From Macrostomum hystrix (taxonomy: Eukaryota; Platyhelminthes; Macrostomidae): a stretch of DNA of 64,000 nucleotides. The position numbers and the translations under genes were made by a program. Below, in pieces: positions 1 through 11,201 of the stretch; position 1 is the stretch's first letter; each line of letters opens with the position of its first letter. The notes under the pieces are model-generated. The model worked only from the letters and a program-made list of their open reading frames with translations, made no database searches and was not told the origin of the DNA. The stretch is from NCBI GenBank assembly GCA_950097015.1, contig CATNEN010000041.1:856501-920500 (forward strand), read 5' to 3'.

Positions 1-344
1 GGCCCATGCCTAGACTAGCAATCCGCTTCGTCTCTCAAACCCTCTAATATAATTGATTATGTACCTTCGCTTGGCTGCAGCTATCCTCACGAACCTGTCC
101 TTTGTGTCGCAGTGGAATCTGCGAAATTGGCCCGACACAGCAGACAGAAGCTGGTTTTTGCTGCGACTGACAGCTCCGGCTTCTCGTCTGCTTGTTTCTT
201 TTCACTTTGCTTTTTACGGACTAATTGCTTCGTCGATGATAGGTGCATTACAATAAACGGTCTGATTCGCTTACTATTAAAATCTGTGCCTTCCACTCGG
301 AGTGAATCCACAGCGTGGAAATTACAATCAAAGTAGGCGATGCC
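1..344. other. Gene-less left edge
   Basis: No supportable coding region. A polyadenylation-like AATAAA lies at 252-257 on the plus strand, so this could be the 3' end of a gene to the left, but no exon is visible. The minisatellite begins directly after. Confidence 0.4.
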
Positions 345-1306
345 CACACATATCCTGATGCACAGCTCCCCACACTGATACTCACACAGATCCCCACACT
401 GATACTCACACAGATCCCCACACAGATTCCCACACTGATACCCACACAGATCCCACACTGATACTCACACAGATCCCCACACAGATTCCCACACTGATAC
501 CCACACAGATCCCCACACTGATACCCACACAGATCCCACACTGATACCCACACTGATCCCCACACTGATACCCACACAGATCCCCACACTGATACCCACA
601 CAGATCCTGATGCACAGCTCCCCACACTGATACTCACACAGATCCCCACACAGATTCCCACACTGATACCCACACAGATCCCACACTGATACTCACACAG
701 ATCCCCACACAGATTCCCACACTGATACCTACACAGATCCCCACACTGATACTCACACAGATCCCACACTGATACTCACACAGATCCCCACACAGATTCC
801 CACACTGATACCCACACAGATCCCCACACTGATACCCACACAGATCCTGATGCACAGCTCCCCACACTGATACCCACACAGATCCCACACTGATACTCAC
901 ACAGATCCCCACACTGATACCCACACAGATCCCACACTGATACTCACACAGATCCCCACACTGATACCCACACTGATACCCACACAGATCCTGATGCACA
1001 GCTCCCCACACTGATACTCACACAGATCCCCACACAGATTCCCACACTGATACCCACACAGATCCCACACTGATACTCACACAGATCCCCACACAGATTC
1101 CCACACTGATACCCACACAGATCCCCACACTGATACTCACACAGATCCCACACTGATACTCACACAGATCCCCACACAGATTCCCACACTGATACCCACA
1201 CAGATCCCCACACAGATACCCACACAGATCCTGATGCACAGCTCCCCACACTGATACCCACACAGATACCCACACTGATACCCACACTGATACCCACACT
1301 GATACC
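345..1306. repeat. 12-bp minisatellite, left block
   Basis: Tandem 12-bp units alternating CCCACACTGATA and CCCACACAGATC, with occasional CTGATGCACAGCTC variants that create a longer period. The same array resumes at 3501 after the LTR element, so this is one array split by an insertion. Reading frames through it (Cys/Val/Trp-rich on minus, His-Thr-Asp on plus) are artefacts of the repeat. Confidence 0.95.
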
Positions 1307-1540
1307 TGTGAGGAATTGAGTGAATCAGTCAGCAGTTTAATTGTCAGAAAGGTACGCACTCGCACCCGCATGCAGCGCGGGTCATTTATATTATTTTATC
1401 AGCACGTTGGCATCAATGTACATATATTATTTGAACAGTATCAATGTACATACTGGCTAGGATAGGCAGGTAATAAACTGACAACGTGCTCAGGCGTACA
1501 CTATTGCACTAAATGAAAAGTAAGCAGCGGAGCTCTTACA
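1307..1540 (-). repeat. LTR, 3' copy of the element
   Basis: A 234-bp terminal repeat starting TGTGAGG and ending CTTACA on the plus strand. The stretch from 1371 to 1540 matches 3386-3500, except for about 65 bp absent from the other copy. Confidence 0.75.
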
Positions 1541-1691
1541 TTTTCTTCCTCAAGGGAGTTTGACGCAAATATAAGCAATAGAAATAATAATTTACAAATA
1601 GCATTAGAAAATATTATGAGCGAATAGTATAGAGTAGCAGCGAAATACATTTGAAAATTCTGATCGTCAGTCACTAGCGCAAAATCATTGA

Positions 1692-2560
1692 TTAGTCAAC
1701 TTGAAGCTGCAACCTGTCAGGCCGATTTCGAATCCGCTCGGGGTAGCGCCTCACCGAGCTGCCCGGTGGCTCAGCAGCCGCTGCCGTTGGCACCGACGCC
1801 GAGTCCGGAGCATTCGAAATCCCGCTAGCCGCATTCGATACCATGTGGCGTCGTACGATGCCGTCGCCGACCTGGACGTCATAGTTGCGCTGGGCCGCAG
1901 AAACCACGGTACCAGACACCCAGCCGGCGTCCTTGCTGAAGCCCTTGACTCGAACGATGTCGCCGACCTCGAAGCGTCGGGAAGACCGCCCTGACTGCGC
2001 CGCGGCGTCCTGTCGATCTCGAACCCGGTCCACCACTGACGGCCGCAGGAGGTCCAACCTGGAGCGCAGCCGGCGCCCGAATAGCAGCTCGCTGGGAGAC
2101 ACGCCGGTTGTTGAATGTGGCGTGATTTGGTATGCGAACAGGAAGTTTTGCAGCGCCGCAGCAGAGTGACCGGACTTTCTGATGTGCAGCTTCAGCTTCA
2201 GCGATTGTGAAATGACGGCCGTATAGGAACTGATGGAATCGATGGACACCATAGATGATGGCTAGAGCCTCTTTGTCCAGCTGCGAGTAGTTGCGTTGTG
2301 ACACCATCCGCCTCCATGCGCTGGAGTTCGCGGTCGACGCTTTCACGCTGTGCGTATGGTACGGGTCGAGCCTTGTAGAATCGCGGTGCGGCGCTGTCCT
2401 GAATATGCAGGCTGACTTCTCCTAGGCGGTACTTGCCCAGGCCTTCGGCGAATACCTCCGGAAACTGACGAACTAGATCGGCAGCTACGTCATCGGGATT
2501 TGCAGCTACCGTGTTCACCGAGGCGGTCAGCCCTGGCCAGTCCAGCCGGATTGCCGCCAT
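1692..2560 (-). pseudogene. pol remnants (RT start, RNase H scrap, integrase end)
   Basis: Three fragments lie in different frames. 2300-2560 resembles the segment just before and into reverse transcriptase (FPEVFAEGLG, then a basic proline segment). About 2215-2300 shows the RNase H motif SQLDKEALAIIYGVHRFHQF. 1692-2200 resembles the integrase C-terminal part (TPHSTTGVSPSELLFGRRLR, then a basic GDIVRV segment). The catalytic core regions between them are absent. The frame changes and gaps mark it as dead. Confidence 0.75.
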
Positions 2561-2578
2561 CCAGTCGCGGCCCAGGAG

Positions 2579-3400
2579 TCAAGCGCTGCCTTCAGAGACC
2601 ACGAGCAGCGGAAGCGAAGCGGACTGACCGGCATGAACAACGTTTACCGTCACTTCGCCAACTGGACGGAACTCCTGGTCAGTGTTGGTGCGCAGAGTTG
2701 ACCTGAACGGGCGCAGCTGTAGGTGAGACAGGTGTGCCTCGTAGAACGCTTTCGGAACCAAACTGACGGCTGAGCCAGTGTCGAGTTCGAAGTGAGTCAG
2801 CACTTTCTCCACCTGCAGTGGCACCAGGATCGGAGATTTCGAAGCCGTTGAGAGGTGGTGAATCAGCTCAATTTCGTTATCCGCTTCGGAAGCCTCGGCT
2901 TCGTCGAGCAGCTTCACGGACTCTGGAGACCGACAGACCTTTTTGAGATGACCGACTCCGCCACAGCGATGGCATTTCGCGTTGCGAAACTTGCAGGTCT
3001 GGCGTGGATGAATGCCGCCGCAGCTATCACAGCTGCCCGCAGTGGGTGATGTAGCTCCAAGCGAGACCTTCTGCTTGTCGACGCGTTGTCTCCAAGCTGG
3101 TCCAGTCGAACCCGAAGTTGCGACTCTGTTGGTGGCAGGAGGGCGCGCCATCTCGCTGGAGTATTTGAGAGCCGACTCGAGGTCAGTGGCCAGCTTGATC
3201 ATTCCGCTGTACGAATGGTCGGAGCTCTCCAAGAGCTTGGCGCGGAGGGTGTCGCTCTGCATGCCGAATAGAAACTGATCTCGGAGTCGCTCTTCCAAAG
3301 ACGCGCCGAATTTGCAGTGGGCTGATGCGGACTTGAGCCCTGCTAGGAAGTCAGCAAAGGACTCTTCCTCGTGCTGGAGTCGGCGTGCAGCGCGGGTCAT
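2579..3400 (-). pseudogene. gag-protease remnant of the LTR element
   Basis: The reading frame shows a retrotransposon capsid-like helical segment, then two CCHC-type knuckles (CDSCGG...C and CHRCGGVGH...C) and then a retropepsin active site, FELDTGS. The apparent start codon lies in LTR sequence joined to gag by a deletion, so the true N-terminus is lost. It forms part of a non-functional transposon. Confidence 0.8.
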
Positions 3401-3500
3401 TTATATTATTTTGTCAGCACGTTGACATCAATGTACATATATTACGTGCTCAGGCGTACAGTATTGCACTAAATGAAAAGTAAGCAGCGGAGCTCTCACA
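3386..3500 (-). repeat. LTR, truncated 5' copy of the element
   Basis: It matches 1371-1540 but has lost its inner end and an internal block of about 65 bp. It runs straight into gag sequence at 3385, so the LTR end, the primer-binding site and the gag start were deleted together. Confidence 0.7.
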
Positions 3501-3972
3501 ATACCCACACAGATCCCCACACAGATCCCCACACTGATACGCACACTGAAACCCACACAGATCCCCACACAGATCCCCACACAGATCCACACACAGATCC
3601 CCACACAGATCCCCACACTGATACCCACACAGATCCCCACACAGATCCCCACACAGATCCCCACACTGATACGCACACCGATACCCACACAGATGCCCAC
3701 ACTGATACGCACACTGATACCCACACAGATCCCCACACAGATCCCCACACAGATCCACACACAGATCCCCACACAGATCCCCACACTGATACCCACACAG
3801 ATCCCCACACAGATCCCCACACTGATACCCACACTGATTCCCACACTGATACCCACACTGATACCCACACAGATCCCCACACTGATACCCACACATATCC
3901 TGATGCACAGCTCCCCACACTGATACCCACACCGATACCCACACAGATCCCCACACTGATCCCACATGATTC
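3501..3972. repeat. 12-bp minisatellite, right block
   Basis: Continuation of the 345-1306 array past the LTR element, with the same CCCACACTGATA/CCCACACAGATC units. It encodes an artefactual 173-codon His-Thr-Asp frame on plus. Confidence 0.95.
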
Positions 3973-5279
3973 CAAAGTGAACAGCAGTCCTTAGCTCGTA
4001 GTTGCATGGCGGGGGCAAGTTCTCAAATCTTATTTAATTTGAACAGCAGTTTCAGGGGTAGCCAGTTATCTCTGGCCTGAAGCAGCAGTGTGGAGCATTG
4101 TCAGCGGCCTTCAAAGTGTGCAAAACACACTTCCGCACTGCCAGCCCTCCCTAATTGGAGAGCCGAGCTCGGCCTAAACTCGTCCAGTGCAACGGCTTCC
4201 TGCTCTCAATGAGCGAACTCAGAAGGCCTCCCCTTAGTTCAGTCGATCTTTCTGAAGGCTTGAGTCACTATTCGGCGGGAGCAAAGGTGCAGCAATTTGA
4301 TCCTAGCGGAGGTTCAGGAGATAATTACCGGCCAATTCCCCGCCCGGCCGCATCATTACAGCTCAGAAGGGAGGCCGCTAGCCCCTCCCCTCCGGCAAAT
4401 TCTGCAGGACTCAAGACTCCTAAAAGGATTAACAAAAAGTCTTAATTTGGTTGCAGACTTGAAATCTGAGATTTTGGATTTACAAGGTTTGCAGCAAATC
4501 AAACAGAGCATTTCAGTGATGCAAAAAATCCGAAATTACATAAAACTAACGAACCGTTTCCTGAACAGAAGGTCGTGAAATTCGAATGAAGTATTGAGAC
4601 AACTTGTCACGATTGTGTAATCAGTTATTATACGCGCTAAAGTTAGAAATCAAAATTGTCATTGAAAGCGTAAATGTCAGGTTAAGGTCTGGGTGCCTGT
4701 CTCATTGCAGGAGTCTCATTTGAGCTTGAGAACCGCAGGTTGAAACTGTGAGTGCTGAGCAGCAGCTGGGACTTTCAGTCTCCAGTAAGGCGGGCTGGGC
4801 TGTGCTTCATGTAATTAGGCATAAAGGCAGCGACTGTCCCGCTGCTCATGCCCTTCATCTTGCGGCCCAGCTGCGTAGCCAACTTTCTGCTGAACGCCCC
4901 CCCCCTTAGTTCGGGGCCGCCTCGTTGATTTTCTCCCTGCTCGGCCTGCAGCAGACGGCAGTGATCCGATGCCTGACTTCGGACAATCGCTGGGTCCGGC
5001 TGCCAGTCCAGCTGCCCCCCACACACCGGCACAGCCAATAGCGGGTGGGCCCTGGGTTGGGGGGGGGTAGGGAAAGGGGGCGGCACTGCCTGATAAGCAG
5101 GCGAGCACAGATTTGAGAATGCGCGCTGACATTCTAGTTTGAGCTTGATCTCAGACGGCCGGTCAGAATAACAGCTCAGAATAGGACAGGCGCACGGCAA
5201 CATAGAGGGATTTGCGGATCGGCGGGGCTCGGGCCGCCTGAGGCGCGCAGCTGGAGTGGCGTGTTCACGAGGAGGCGGC
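3973..5279. other. Gene-less stretch upstream of PDE1
   Basis: No convincing exon is seen. The stretch becomes GC-rich from about 4750 and contains a poly-G run near 5060-5068. The promoter and first exon(s) of the PDE1-like gene may lie here or further left, but I cannot identify them. Confidence 0.4.
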
Positions 5280-5505
5280 GCCCCTGAGCGCAGCGGAGAG
5301 GGCGGCGGAGGAGCCCCTGAGCGCAGCGGAGAGGGCGGCGGAGGAGCCCCTGAGCGCAGCGGAGAGGGCGCCGGAGGAGCCCCTGAGCGCAGCGGAGAGG
5401 GCGCCGGAGGAGCCCCTGAGCGCAGCGGAGAGGGCGCCGGAGGAGCCCCTGAGCGCAGCGGAGAGGGCGCCGGAGGAGCCCCTGAGCGCAGCGTAGAGGG
5501 CGGAG
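5280..5505. repeat. 33-bp GC-rich minisatellite
   Basis: About seven 33-bp units containing CCCCTGAGCGCAGCGGAGAG. Because 33 is divisible by three, the frame leading into the PDE1 exon stays open across it (an 11-residue Gly-Ala-Pro-Glu-Arg-Ser repeat). There is no ATG in that frame upstream of the catalytic part, and a good splice acceptor lies at 5579-5580, so I take the array as intronic or untranslated. Confidence 0.85.
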
Positions 5506-5580
5506 GCGAAAGCCGTACGAGAGACGGAGCGGATGAAGCAATTGGAAGTTGCGTGGACGGCCGAGGAGTTGTTGTTGCAG

Positions 5581-8500
5581 GCGCTGGCGGGCAGCCGCAG
5601 CTTCAGGCATGTGCGGATCAGCTGGCCCGGCTGCAGCAGCTCGTAGCGGCTCGCCGGCTCTCCAGTGACGAGATCGTTGAGTCGCTGGCCGAGGCTAGTC
5701 GCCTTCTCCAGAGCGTCTTGCAGCAGCAGCGGGGTCCTCGCAGCCGGGAGGATGACGAAGATCTATTCAGAAAGCCTGGCGGCTCGGCCGAGGCGCCGCT
5801 GGAGGTACCAGAGAAGGTTCAGGAGTGGCTGAGCTTCACCTTCACCCGGCGGGCCAGCGAGGCCGTCTTCCGGCGCCGCCGGCTGCGCAGCCTGGCCACG
5901 GTGATCCAGACCGGCGTCTACATTGATCGCCTGTTCCGCAGGCGGCGGAGCCTTGCAGCTCCGGGCGTGTCGCTGCCAGCCGATGTCCGCGCCTTTCTGG
6001 ACCAGGGCGCCGCCTCCTGGCAGTTCGACCCGTTCCGCCTGGCGGAGCTCAGCCTAGGCCGGCCGGTGCGGGCGATGGGGCTGCACCTGTTCCAGCGGCT
6101 CGACCTCATCGAGAAGTTCAGCATCCCGGTGCCGGCGCTGGAGGCTTTCCTGGATGTGGTGGAGGAGGGCTACCGCCTGCACGGCAACCCGTACCACAAC
6201 TGCACGCACAGCGCTGACGTGGCGCAGACCTGCTGCTTCATCGTGCGCCAGCACGGCATGACGGGCTGGCTGAGCGACCTGGAGCTGCTCAGCCTGCTGT
6301 TCGCCGCCCTCGTGCACGATTTTGAGCACACCGGAACGACCAACGGCTTCCACGTGCAGACGGCCTCCCAGCTGGCCGTGTGCTACAACGACAAGGCGGT
6401 GCTGGAGAATCACCACGTCAGCGCGGTGTTCAAGCGCCTGCTCGACCCAGACTCCAGGTGCAACATCCTGCTCAACATGGGCCACGTGGAGTTCCGCCAG
6501 CTCCGCTCGCTGGTCATCGACATGGTGCTGGCCACGGACATGTCCACTCACTTCGCCCAGGTGTCCGCCATGAAGGAAGCCAGCCTGTGCCCGGAGAATC
6601 TGCCGCGGGTGGACATCCTGTCCTACATCCTGCACTCCGCTGACATCAGTCACCCGGCCAAGGACTGGCCGCTGCACGAGCGCTGGACCCATCTGCTCAG
6701 CGAGGAGTTTTTCGCCCAGGGCGACCGGGAGAAGCAGCTGGGGATGCAGTGCAGCCCGCTTTGCGACCGGGAGAAGACCCTCATCGCCGCCTCGCAAGTT
6801 GGTGAGCAGCTGGCAACTGGGATTCGAGCAGGCTGGGATACATTTCTGAAGTGCTAATATGAAAGATTCCTTGTAAAATAAAATGATGTGCTACTTTCAT
6901 AAAATAGGAATCCTAGTCAGAATAAGAATGAGGATCAGAGTTCAAAATGAGGATCAGAGTTCAGAATGAGGATCAGAGTTCAGAATGAGGATCAGAGTTC
7001 AGAATGAGGATCAGAGTTCAGAATGAGGATCAGAGTTCAGAATGAGGATCAGAGTTCAGAATGAGGATCAGAGTTCAGAATGAGGATCAGAGTTCAGAAT
7101 GAGGATCAGAGTTCAGAATGAGGATCAGAGTTCAGAATGAGGATCAGAGTTCAGAATGAGGATCAGAGTTGAGAATGAGGATCAGAGTTCAGAATGAGGA
7201 TCAGAGTTCAGAATGAGGATCAGAGTTGAGAATGAGGATCAGAGTTGAGAATGAGGATCAGAGTTCAGAATGAGGATCAGAGTTGAGAATGAGGATCAGA
7301 GTTGAGAATGAGGATCAGAGTTGAGAATGAGGATCAGAGTTGAGAATGAGGATCAGAGTTGAAAATGAGGATCAGAGTTGAAAATGAGGATCAGAGTTGA
7401 AAATGAGGATCAGAGTTGAAAATGAGGATCAGAGTTGAAAATGAGGATCAGAGTTGAGAATGAGGATCAGAGTTGAAAATGAGGATCAGAGTTGAAAATG
7501 AGGATCAGAGTTGAAAATGAGGATCAGAGTTGAAAATGAGGATCAGAGTTGAAAATGAGGATCAGAGTTCAGAATGAGTATCAGAGTCCAGAATGGGGAT
7601 CTGAGGATCAGAGTTAAGAATTGGAATCGCAGTTTAGAATTAGGTTCAGATTTAATCATTTAGAGTTTTTCGTGTTAGTCGAATCTAAAAATTTGTATTC
7701 GTAAAATAGACTGCCGCAGTGATAGCCGCAGTGAAAGGAGTCTGCATTTCTGCTGCCGGAAAAGCTCATAATGGAATTGTCGGCAGGCCATTAATTCTTG
7801 GAGTTGGCGAATGAAGGCTGCTAGTGGAAAGCCAGTTCTCCCATTTGGGATTTTCCATCTGCGGCAGGGGCTCAGCCTGCTGGGACGCTGCTTGGGCCAG
7901 GGGCGATTCGGGACATTGTGCCCAGTCTGGGAACTGGACCAGTTGCGCACCTCAAGCTCTCCCCACGCGCAGCACGAGCTGGCTGGGGTATTCGATTGCC
8001 AGGGATAGGGATGGCGACTGCCTTCCTTCCCAGCGGCTGCTCCTAGGAGAGCTTTCCTAGAAACTGTTGCACCAGGTGACTCCGGGTTGCCAGAAAAGCC
8101 GGGCCTGGGCAAACTGGCAGGGGAGAAAAGGGTAGGCGAGGCGACAGAGAGCAGAAAATTATGCAGCGAGGATAGAAGCACAGCGAAGGAGACAGAATTT
8201 AGGACAATAGTTTAAGAGAAACAATAGAAGAGAAAGCTCTTCGCTTTCTGGTCAAAGAAAAGAAAAGCGTGAGAGAGAGAGGAGAGGAGAGGAGAAGAGA
8301 GGAGAGAATGGGAGAGGATGGGAGAGGATAGGAGAGGATGGGAGAGAGAGGAGAGGATAGGAGAGGGGAGAAGTGGAAAGGAGAGGAGAGGAGATGAGAG
8401 TATGGGGCAGGTGAGGGGAGGAGAGGGGAGGAGAGGGGAGGAGAGGACAGGAGAGGAGAGGACAGTAGATTAGCGAAGAAAAAGCAAAGTGGAAGATAGC

Positions 8501-9656
8501 AGAGATCGTACATCCCTTGAACATTATGTTCCACTTCACTGGCGTGCGAAGCTGCTGACTGCCAGGGCTGCATTGAATTCGCACCAGCATGCGAGATGAA
8601 GAGGCAGCATTAGGGCTCAGGGTTCGAGGCAACACCTGCTGCCTGCATGGACAGTGGGGCAATGCTAGGAGCGAGGCAAATTGAGCAAATTAAATAACTG
8701 GTCAGGGACTGAACAGGAGAGAGGGAGGAGAGAAGGGAAAAATGAGAAACGAGATAAAGATAAAGGGGAGAGAGATTTGATACAGCTGTCGCATCTTTGC
8801 AGGGCTCGGGGATTCCACCTCGCCCCGACATCTCCAGCTGCACTTTACCTGCCAGTCCCGCAGAGAGATGGGGTGTCTGATGGAGCCGCAGGCCTGAGGG
8901 ATTCGCCATCTCGCCATGTTGAAGGAGGCCTGGAGAAGAGGTTGGGGAGAAGAGGATAGGAGGGAATGTCAGTCAGTCGCGAATTCACTTTTTTTCTTAA
9001 AAGATCTTCTCGCATTATTGACACGGGGGACGGGCAGGTACAAGAGTCCTTGAAGTCGCTGGCTGCTTGAGAAGGCAGGCGGGACTGGGGCTGCGGGGCT
9101 CAGACAGCAGGTCTGCGGCCAACTTTTTTGTTTCTCAATTCTGCAGGCAGCCTGAGAGATAGCCTCAGCTCTGCTGGGCCAAGCGAATCATCAAACAAAA
9201 TGATTCTCCTTGAGTCAATCGGTCCTGCTAATTGGGCCCGGGTTTGATGGGCTTGAGATCCCAATCGAGCTTGTGATCTTGTCCTGCCACTCGGCGCTCA
9301 CAATTCCAGGCTTCATCGAGTACGTCGTGGAGCCGTGCTTCCGCACCCTGCTCCAGCTGCTCAGCGGCATCCAGGACCTCATGGCCTCCGCTGGCAAGAA
9401 GAGCAGCGACGAAATTGACGAGCAGCGGAGCGAGGAGGCGGAGGAGGCCGAGAACTCGAAGCCGCCGCCGCCACAGCCGCAGCCGCCGATGTCGCCCGCG
9501 CCGCCGCCGACGAAAGAAGAGACGGGCTGGCGGCCGCTAGAACTGTTGGCCAGCAACAAGGAGCGCTGGCGCAGCCGGGCGGAGGCCGACGCCAGGCAGA
9601 TCATCAGCATCGAGGAGGCCGGCGAAGAGGACTCCGTGGCCGTCAGGAATGCGTGA
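5581..9656 (+). CDS. PDE1: PDE1-type 3',5'-cyclic nucleotide phosphodiesterase
   Basis: Hydrolyses cAMP and/or cGMP; family members are activated by Ca2+/calmodulin. Exons are 5581(?)-6801 and 9310-9656. The donor G|GTGAGC and acceptor TTCCAG|GC rejoin one Gly codon, giving SQV-GFIEYVVEP, as in animal PDE1. The first part resembles the PDE1 N-terminal regulatory helix and the EVRDWLASTFTR-like segment (here VQEWLSFTFTRR). The catalytic domain keeps the metal-binding HNxxHxxD (HNCTHSAD, about 6194), HDFEHTGTTN (about 6315) and ADISHP (about 6640). The C-terminus is Glu- and Pro-rich and ends at the TGA at 9654. The 5' limit is uncertain: there is no ATG in frame before the catalytic core, so an upstream first exon is needed. 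The acceptor after TTGTTGTTGCAG (5569-5580) is my choice. The 2.5-kb intron holds a 19-bp array. Confidence 0.9.
6925..7620. repeat. 19-bp minisatellite in the PDE1 intron
   Basis: About 36 units of GAATGAGGATCAGAGTTCA. Variants with TTCA, TTGA and TTGAA are blocked: the early part is TTCA-rich and the later part TTGA/TTGAA-rich, which indicates local expansion of variants. Confidence 0.95.
7621..9309. other. Remainder of the PDE1 intron
   Basis: No exon is seen, and the flanking exons join in frame without one. It includes a purine-only block at 8267-8470 (GGAGA-type repeats on plus), which could adopt triplex-type structure. Confidence 0.6.
8267..8470. repeat. Polypurine GGAGA-rich tract
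   Basis: About 200 bp of nearly uninterrupted A/G on the plus strand, made of GAGAGGA, GATGGGAGAG and similar short units. It is a simple repeat, not coding. Confidence 0.9.
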
Positions 9657-9798
9657 CAGATCCATCGCCTGACTAAACTTCCCCTCTTAACATCAAAACG
9701 CCTGTCTGTCCGTCTGTCTGTTCATGCTAGCCATCGTGTGTCCATTTTTGTCGTTAGTTAGCCAAGGGTTAGTGGAACGGCAAAGGGAAGTGCGAAGG

Positions 9799-11193
9799 CA
9801 GAGGTCAGCAAACTTATTAGCTTGTTGGCCACGGAGAGAACCTAAAAGACGACAGTGGGCCGCATTAACTGTAGGAATTTGAGAAAGTAGAGATAAGTCA
9901 AAGGATGGATAAGACAGGAGAGAGACGAGACACGGGAGAGATGAGACACTGGATAAATAAGACAGGGAGAGATGAGACAGAGATGAGACACGGGAGAGAT
10001 GAGACACTGGATAAATAAGACAGGGAGAGATGAGACCGAGATGAGACACGGGAGAGATGAGACACTGGATAAATAAGACAGGGAGAGATGAGACAGAGAT
10101 GAGACACGGGAGAGATGAGACACTGGATAAATAAGACAGGGAGAGATGAGACCGAGATGAGACACGGGAGAGATGAGACACTGGATAAATAAGACAGGGA
10201 GAGATGAGACAGAGATGAGACACGGGAGAGATGAGACACTGGATAAATAAGACAGGGAGAGATGAGACCGAGATGAGACACGGGAGAGATGAGACACTGG
10301 ATAAATAAGACAGGGAGAGATGAGACCGAGATGAGACACGGGAGAGATGAGACACTGGATAAATAAGACAGGGAGAGATGAGACCGAGATGAGACACGGG
10401 AGAGATGAGACACTGGATAAATAAGACAGGGAGAGATGAGACAGAGATGAGACACGGGAGAGATGAGACACTGGATAAATAAGACAGGGAGAGATGAGAC
10501 CGAGATGAGACACGGGAGAGATGAGACACTGGATAAATAAGACAGGGAGAGATGAGACCGAGATGAGACACGGGAGAGATGAGACACTGGATAAATAAGA
10601 CAGGGAGAGATGAGACCGAGATGAGACACGGGAGAGATGAGACACTGGATAAATAAGACAGGGAGAGATGAGACAGAGATGAGACACGGGAGAGATGAGA
10701 CACTGGATAAATAAGACAGGGAGAGATGAGACCGAGATGAGACACGGGAGAGATGAGACACTGGATAAATAAGACAGGGAGAGATGAGACAGAGATGAGA
10801 CACGGGAGAGATGAGACACTGGATAAATAAGACAGGGAGAGATGAGACAGAGATGAGACACGGGAGAGATGAGACACTGGATAAATAAGACAGGGAGAGA
10901 TGAGACAGAGATGAGACACGGGAGAGATGAGACACTGGATAAATAAGACAGGGAGAGATGAGACAGAGATGAGACACGGGAAAGATGAGCCTCCCCATCT
11001 CCAGATAAGAGAGAGATGAGACAGGATACTACAGGTGTTGGATGAGACAGGATACTACAGGTGTTGGATGAGACAGGATACTACAGGTGTTGGATGAGAC
11101 AGGATACTACAGGTGTTGGATGAGGCAACAGGCCGGATTTTGGGAGCTTCGAGGGCCGCATCTGGCCCGCGGGCCGGAGTTTGCCGACCCCTG
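9799..11193. mobile_element. hAT-like non-autonomous element with an array core
   Basis: The left end CAGAGGTCAGCAAACT (9799) and the reverse complement of the right end, CAGGGGTCGGCAAACT (ending 11193), match at 14 of 16 positions. The right end continues into GGCCCGCGGGCC, a pattern typical of hAT-superfamily termini. Possible 8-bp target copies are TGCGAAGG (9791-9798) and TGCTAATA (11194-11201), which agree at only five positions, so the insertion is old. There is no transposase. The interior is almost wholly a 58-bp array. Confidence 0.7.
9905..10990. repeat. 58-bp minisatellite inside the hAT-like element
   Basis: About 18 units of 58 bp beginning GAGACACTGGATAAATAAGA, with one A/C variable site (GAGACAGAG or GAGACCGAG). 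It is followed at 11028-11127 by four copies of a different 26-bp unit (AGGATACTACAGGTGTTGGA...). Long Ser/Leu-rich frames on the minus strand are repeat artefacts. Confidence 0.95.
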
Positions 11194-11201
11194 TGCTAAT
11201 A

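Larger units (their letters stand above)
1307..3500 (-). mobile_element. Decayed LTR retrotransposon (Ty3/Gypsy-like)
   Basis: A 2.2-kb element on the minus strand, inserted in the 12-bp minisatellite. It is bounded by TGTGAG at 1307 and CTCACA ending at 3500 and flanked by the 5-bp duplication ATACC (1302-1306 and 3501-3505). Direct LTR-like ends share about 115 bp. A purine-rich tract abuts the 1540 LTR boundary, as expected beside a 3' LTR. Inside, in order, are gag with two zinc knuckles, an aspartic protease, the very start of reverse transcriptase, a scrap of RNase H and the end of integrase. Most of pol, the primer-binding region and part of one LTR are missing, so the copy is dead. 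Superfamily assignment rests on domain order and is moderate. Confidence 0.85.

Noticed and set aside
87-1371. Several 70-170-codon Cys/Val/Trp-rich frames on minus
   Set aside because: Produced by the 12-bp minisatellite; same peptide in several frames, no start context, no domain.
9693-10998. Frames of 339-408 codons, Ser/Leu-rich, minus
   Set aside because: They exist only because the 58-bp array lacks stops in three minus frames.
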